A model generated the notes under the pieces. It ran no database searches. It saw only the letters and a list, made by a program, of their open reading frames with translations, and had not been told where the DNA came from. Below are positions 62,601 through 64,000 of a stretch of DNA of 64,000 nucleotides, in pieces (within the stretch, counting starts at the first letter, position 1; every line of letters begins with the position of its first letter). The translations under genes and the position numbers were made by a program. The DNA is taken from assembly GCA_963771595.1 (NCBI GenBank), contig CAVYUC010000004.1, positions 1 through 64,000 of the forward strand, written 5' to 3'. The DNA comes from CAVYUC01 sp963771595 (lineage in GTDB: Bacteria; Bacteroidota; Bacteroidia; Bacteroidales; Prolixibacteraceae).

Positions 62601-64000
62601 CACTTCAAATTGTGCGATTTCTCCATCGAACTTACCAAATACTTCCTGTGTTTTTTGATTGAAATTACCATCCACACTACCGTCGAAAGTTATTTTTCCG
62701 AACATCTCGTTTTTGAAAAACTCACCCAATCTAAAATTTTTAGTGGCCACTTTTCCGCGGTAACTAACTTTTCCGGCTGTTTCGGGAACTACTGCAACAT
62801 CAGTTCGCAGCGTTCCCATTCTGCTGGTTAATGTTCCAAAGGCAACAAAATCGGTTAAAAAACCGGTAAAATTACCTTTGTATCTGAGAATGCCGGCATG
62901 GTAAAAACTTTCGGGAAAACTGAGGTACCGCCGCTCCGCCGAGGCCGGTAATTTTATGCTGCTCAAATCGTTGAAGGTGGTTTGGGAATTTTTCAAATCC
63001 AGAAAAAGGTACATGTTTTTCGGGTCAGTGATATCGTTGACATACAAATCGAATGCAGCCGAAGTATATTGTCCGGTTTTCAGCAGCAGGTTTTTGCCTT
63101 TTATATCGTTCAGCTTTCCGTAAATCTGTCCCGAAAAATTTACCACCTGATCCATTCCTTCCAGAGTGGGAATTAATTGTGCCAGTTCGTATAAACTGAC
63201 TATAGAGTTGGAAAAATTTAAATCCACTTCCATTGTATTGACGGATTTTGGCACTGAATCCGGAAATGCAATTATAAATGCACTGTTGTTGATTGCCGAA
63301 GCTTGTGTTTCAATATTGAAGCCGGTTATTTTTAAGGAATCGCTGGTTGTGCTGACTTTTGCACTTAAATTTTCAATCTCAAGATTTTTGCCATCGTTCA
63401 TGGTGAGTTGTTCAATATTGAAATTGAGCGAATCTTTGTTCAGCAGAAAATCCGATACCGATAAATTCAGATCCTTTATGAAGTAATTCTCATTGGTCTG
63501 CAGCCGTGAGTCGGTGTAAGCAATATTCGAATGGTTAAAACTGAAAGTGCCGGCACTTAATTTCCAGGGTTCGGCTGATTTTCCGGGCGTTCGGAGCGAA
63601 TCAATCATGAACGTGAAATTAAAATGATCAGCCGTATCTTTTTCAATATTAATCCTTGTGCCGGAAAAAGTGACAGTGTTGAGGGCGATTTTTCGCTTTT
63701 TGTATTTCAGGCTATCGATTCCGGCAGTAATTTTTTGGGAATAAAAAAGTGTGTCGTTTTGCTGATCTTCGAGCAAAACATCTTCGAGCACCAGTTTATT
63801 GAAAAAGGAAAAATATACTTTCCCGATGCTTACTTTGGAATTTATTCGCTCTGATAATTGCTTTGCGAGCTTTTGTGTAATCAGGGTTTGAACCCTGCTG
63901 TTTTGCAGTGCAATATATCCGCCAATCAACAACATGATAATCAACCCGAAGCAGATGAATACTATTTTCCAGCCTTTTTTGATAATTTTGTTTCCTTTTA
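59601..64000 (-). CDS. tamB: Translocation and assembly module protein TamB (5' end beyond the window)
   Basis: At least 1466 residues. The frame is open to the right edge, with a membrane anchor (WKIVFICFGLIIMLLIGG) upstream of a TTG at 63944, so the true start lies outside. AsmA-like N-terminus (VQTLITQKLAKQLSERINSK, VSIGKVYFSFFNKLVLEDVL) leads into the long beta-helical hydrophobic groove. The TamB C-terminal (DUF490) domain has GNYTVEKGDYLFTLQNVINK, DIQFDIDFPTVDTRLTSELS and ASELFSNQLSNWLSQINNN. It bridges inner and outer membranes for protein or lipid transport. No frame breaks over the visible 4.4 kb. Confidence 0.92.
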   Translation of the reverse strand, partial: KGNKIIKKGWKIVFICFGLIIMLLIGGYIALQNSRVQTLITQKLAKQLSERINSKVSIGKVYFSFFNKLVLEDVLLEDQQNDTLFYSQKITAGIDSLKYKKRKIALNTVTFSGTRINIEKDTADHFNFTFMIDSLRTPGKSAEPWKLSAGTFSFNHSNIAYTDSRLQTNENYFIKDLNLSVSDFLLNKDSLNFNIEQLTMNDGKNLEIENLSAKVSTTSDSLKITGFNIETQASAINNSAFIIAFPDSVPKSVNTMEVDLNFSNSIVSLYELAQLIPTLEGMDQVVNFSGQIYGKLNDIKGKNLLLKTGQYTSAAFDLYVNDITDPKNMYLFLDLKNSQTTFNDLSSIKLPASAERRYLSFPESFYHAGILRYKGNFTGFLTDFVAFGTLTSRMGTLRTDVAVVPETAGKVSYRGKVATKNFRLGEFFKNEMFGKITFDGSVDGNFNQKTQEVFGKFDGEIAQFEVNGYNYENIELDGTLNNKMFDGIVNIDDPNLKFNFAGQVNLNPEVPVFDFRLNLKKAMPGKLNLSKNFPGSNLSFFMLANFRGNKIDNLEGSIVLADGLYSNRNGSINLDGMELQSAPNAPTGILTFTSNFFDFNVTGKYHFQTLLNAFEKSINKYLPATNYEKLAQAGNNNFEFVIEAKNLDSLTAVFTPGFKVQTPFLLYGKLNSEKSVFELEGSIPGVSTNTVLMKDIFIGNGPQDDIYASKFRLGEVTFRNGMKLYNLTIDSKLSDNEIQNQISWTNFHKLTYSGRIITKAVFTESEDGKFPHIAIEGFPTKVYIADSLWQIAPFTANIDSSNFEINNFKFYNGKQSITVDGSISEDAESKLTASFDNISLWSLDEYMNRDFSVGGTLNGTAGIADYYNQRFVFSNLIIEDFVFKDQVIGKIWLTNNWDYYDATLSSEVKIEKNERESLYANGTFNPKTKKLLYNAQVDQLSVVVLETILGKNFSNFHGTASGHMKIEGTPDNFDMNGALMASNAGLTVDYTQVKYNFSDSVYFKGDTILFDKIKILDERGNTGTFNGTIVHQNFQHMEYNLSVVSPKILAFNTTPRNNSEFFGQIIASGRFDITGFGASVNLSGTATTLNGTNVNISLESEGDLERYDFIRFVSKEEAEKQEFTFPQKSTDDFSLNLSIHATPDARVQLIYNSQIGDVIKAQGEGYLLFGIDKEGNIALSGNYTVEKGDYLFTLQNVINKRFSIEQGGTIVWSGDPYDAVIDLKAVYKLKASVYDLLKNIYNNVYQNQRIPVECKIILTENLSNPDIQFDIDFPTVDTRLTSELSQYFNSQEEMNRQILSLVVLGKFYVPDYMRGTYEAQNPNLIGTTASELFSNQLSNWLSQINNNVDIGFNYRPGNQITDDEIELALSTQMFNDRVTINGNIGNNVNPYSSNNSQLVGDFEVNVKLNPSGKVQLKAYNRSNNNLIYETSPYTQGVGFSFTEEYNTFKQLVNKFTAIFGKKEEN

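Overview
The window is chromosomal DNA of a Bacteroidota bacterium, most likely of the order Bacteroidales/Marinilabiliales (Prolixibacteraceae-like). The evidence is an AT-rich genome with sparse Shine-Dalgarno sequences, repeated -7 boxes of the Bacteroidota form TAnnTTTG upstream of several genes, Bacteroidota-type lipoproteins and beta-barrel proteins, a serine-palmitoyltransferase-like enzyme, a Bacteroidota-type omega subunit, a DUF4835 protein, RNase Y next to zapA, and a C69 dipeptidase. The genus cannot be fixed from the sequence alone.

Left arm (1-12.7 kb): the start of a secreted protease, two small CxxCH heme-binding proteins, a free-standing archaeal-type threonyl-tRNA editing domain, a DEAD-box helicase, a frame-broken DUF1080 lipoprotein, a 7-TM protein beside a hybrid histidine kinase and a stand-alone receiver, a small envelope-stress cluster (YtxH, holin-like, universal stress protein), a Gmad2 lipoprotein and a CE2/SGNH esterase.

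Island (about 12.73-27.1 kb): a 14.4-kb mobile element lying against the 3' end of tRNA-Pro(GGG). Its left end carries a displaced tRNA 3' end followed by a terminator. It encodes a tyrosine recombinase (frame-broken), an excisionase-like HTH protein, a PD-(D/E)XK nuclease and a minimal superfamily-A polymerase of the type known from mobile elements and virophages (TV-Pol). Further along are Rha, DUF932 and XRE proteins, remnants of Rha and AntA genes, a secreted protein made of six 26-residue repeats, an orphan Microviridae-pilot-like protein, and two 245-bp structured direct repeats. The many broken genes suggest a decaying phage-like or plasmid-like element.

Right arm (27.1-64 kb): conserved housekeeping genes (trxB, an alpha-oxoamine synthase, bamD-rpoZ-coaBC-DUF4835-recN, rplS with a structured leader, anmK, an M23 peptidase, zapA, rny, exbB-exbD-tonB, nhaD, tamB). 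Between them are accessory envelope genes: a sulfatase, a C69 dipeptidase, a beta-barrel/Asn-Asp-rich lipoprotein pair, a patatin-barrel fusion, and an unusual protein with five 72-residue repeats and a GH16-like fold.

Five loci (DUF1080, histidine kinase, integrase, coaBC, aldo/keto reductase) carry single-base frame breaks, mostly in homopolymers or short repeats. Because coaBC is normally essential, either base-call/assembly errors or transcriptional slippage must be considered before any of these is called a true pseudogene.
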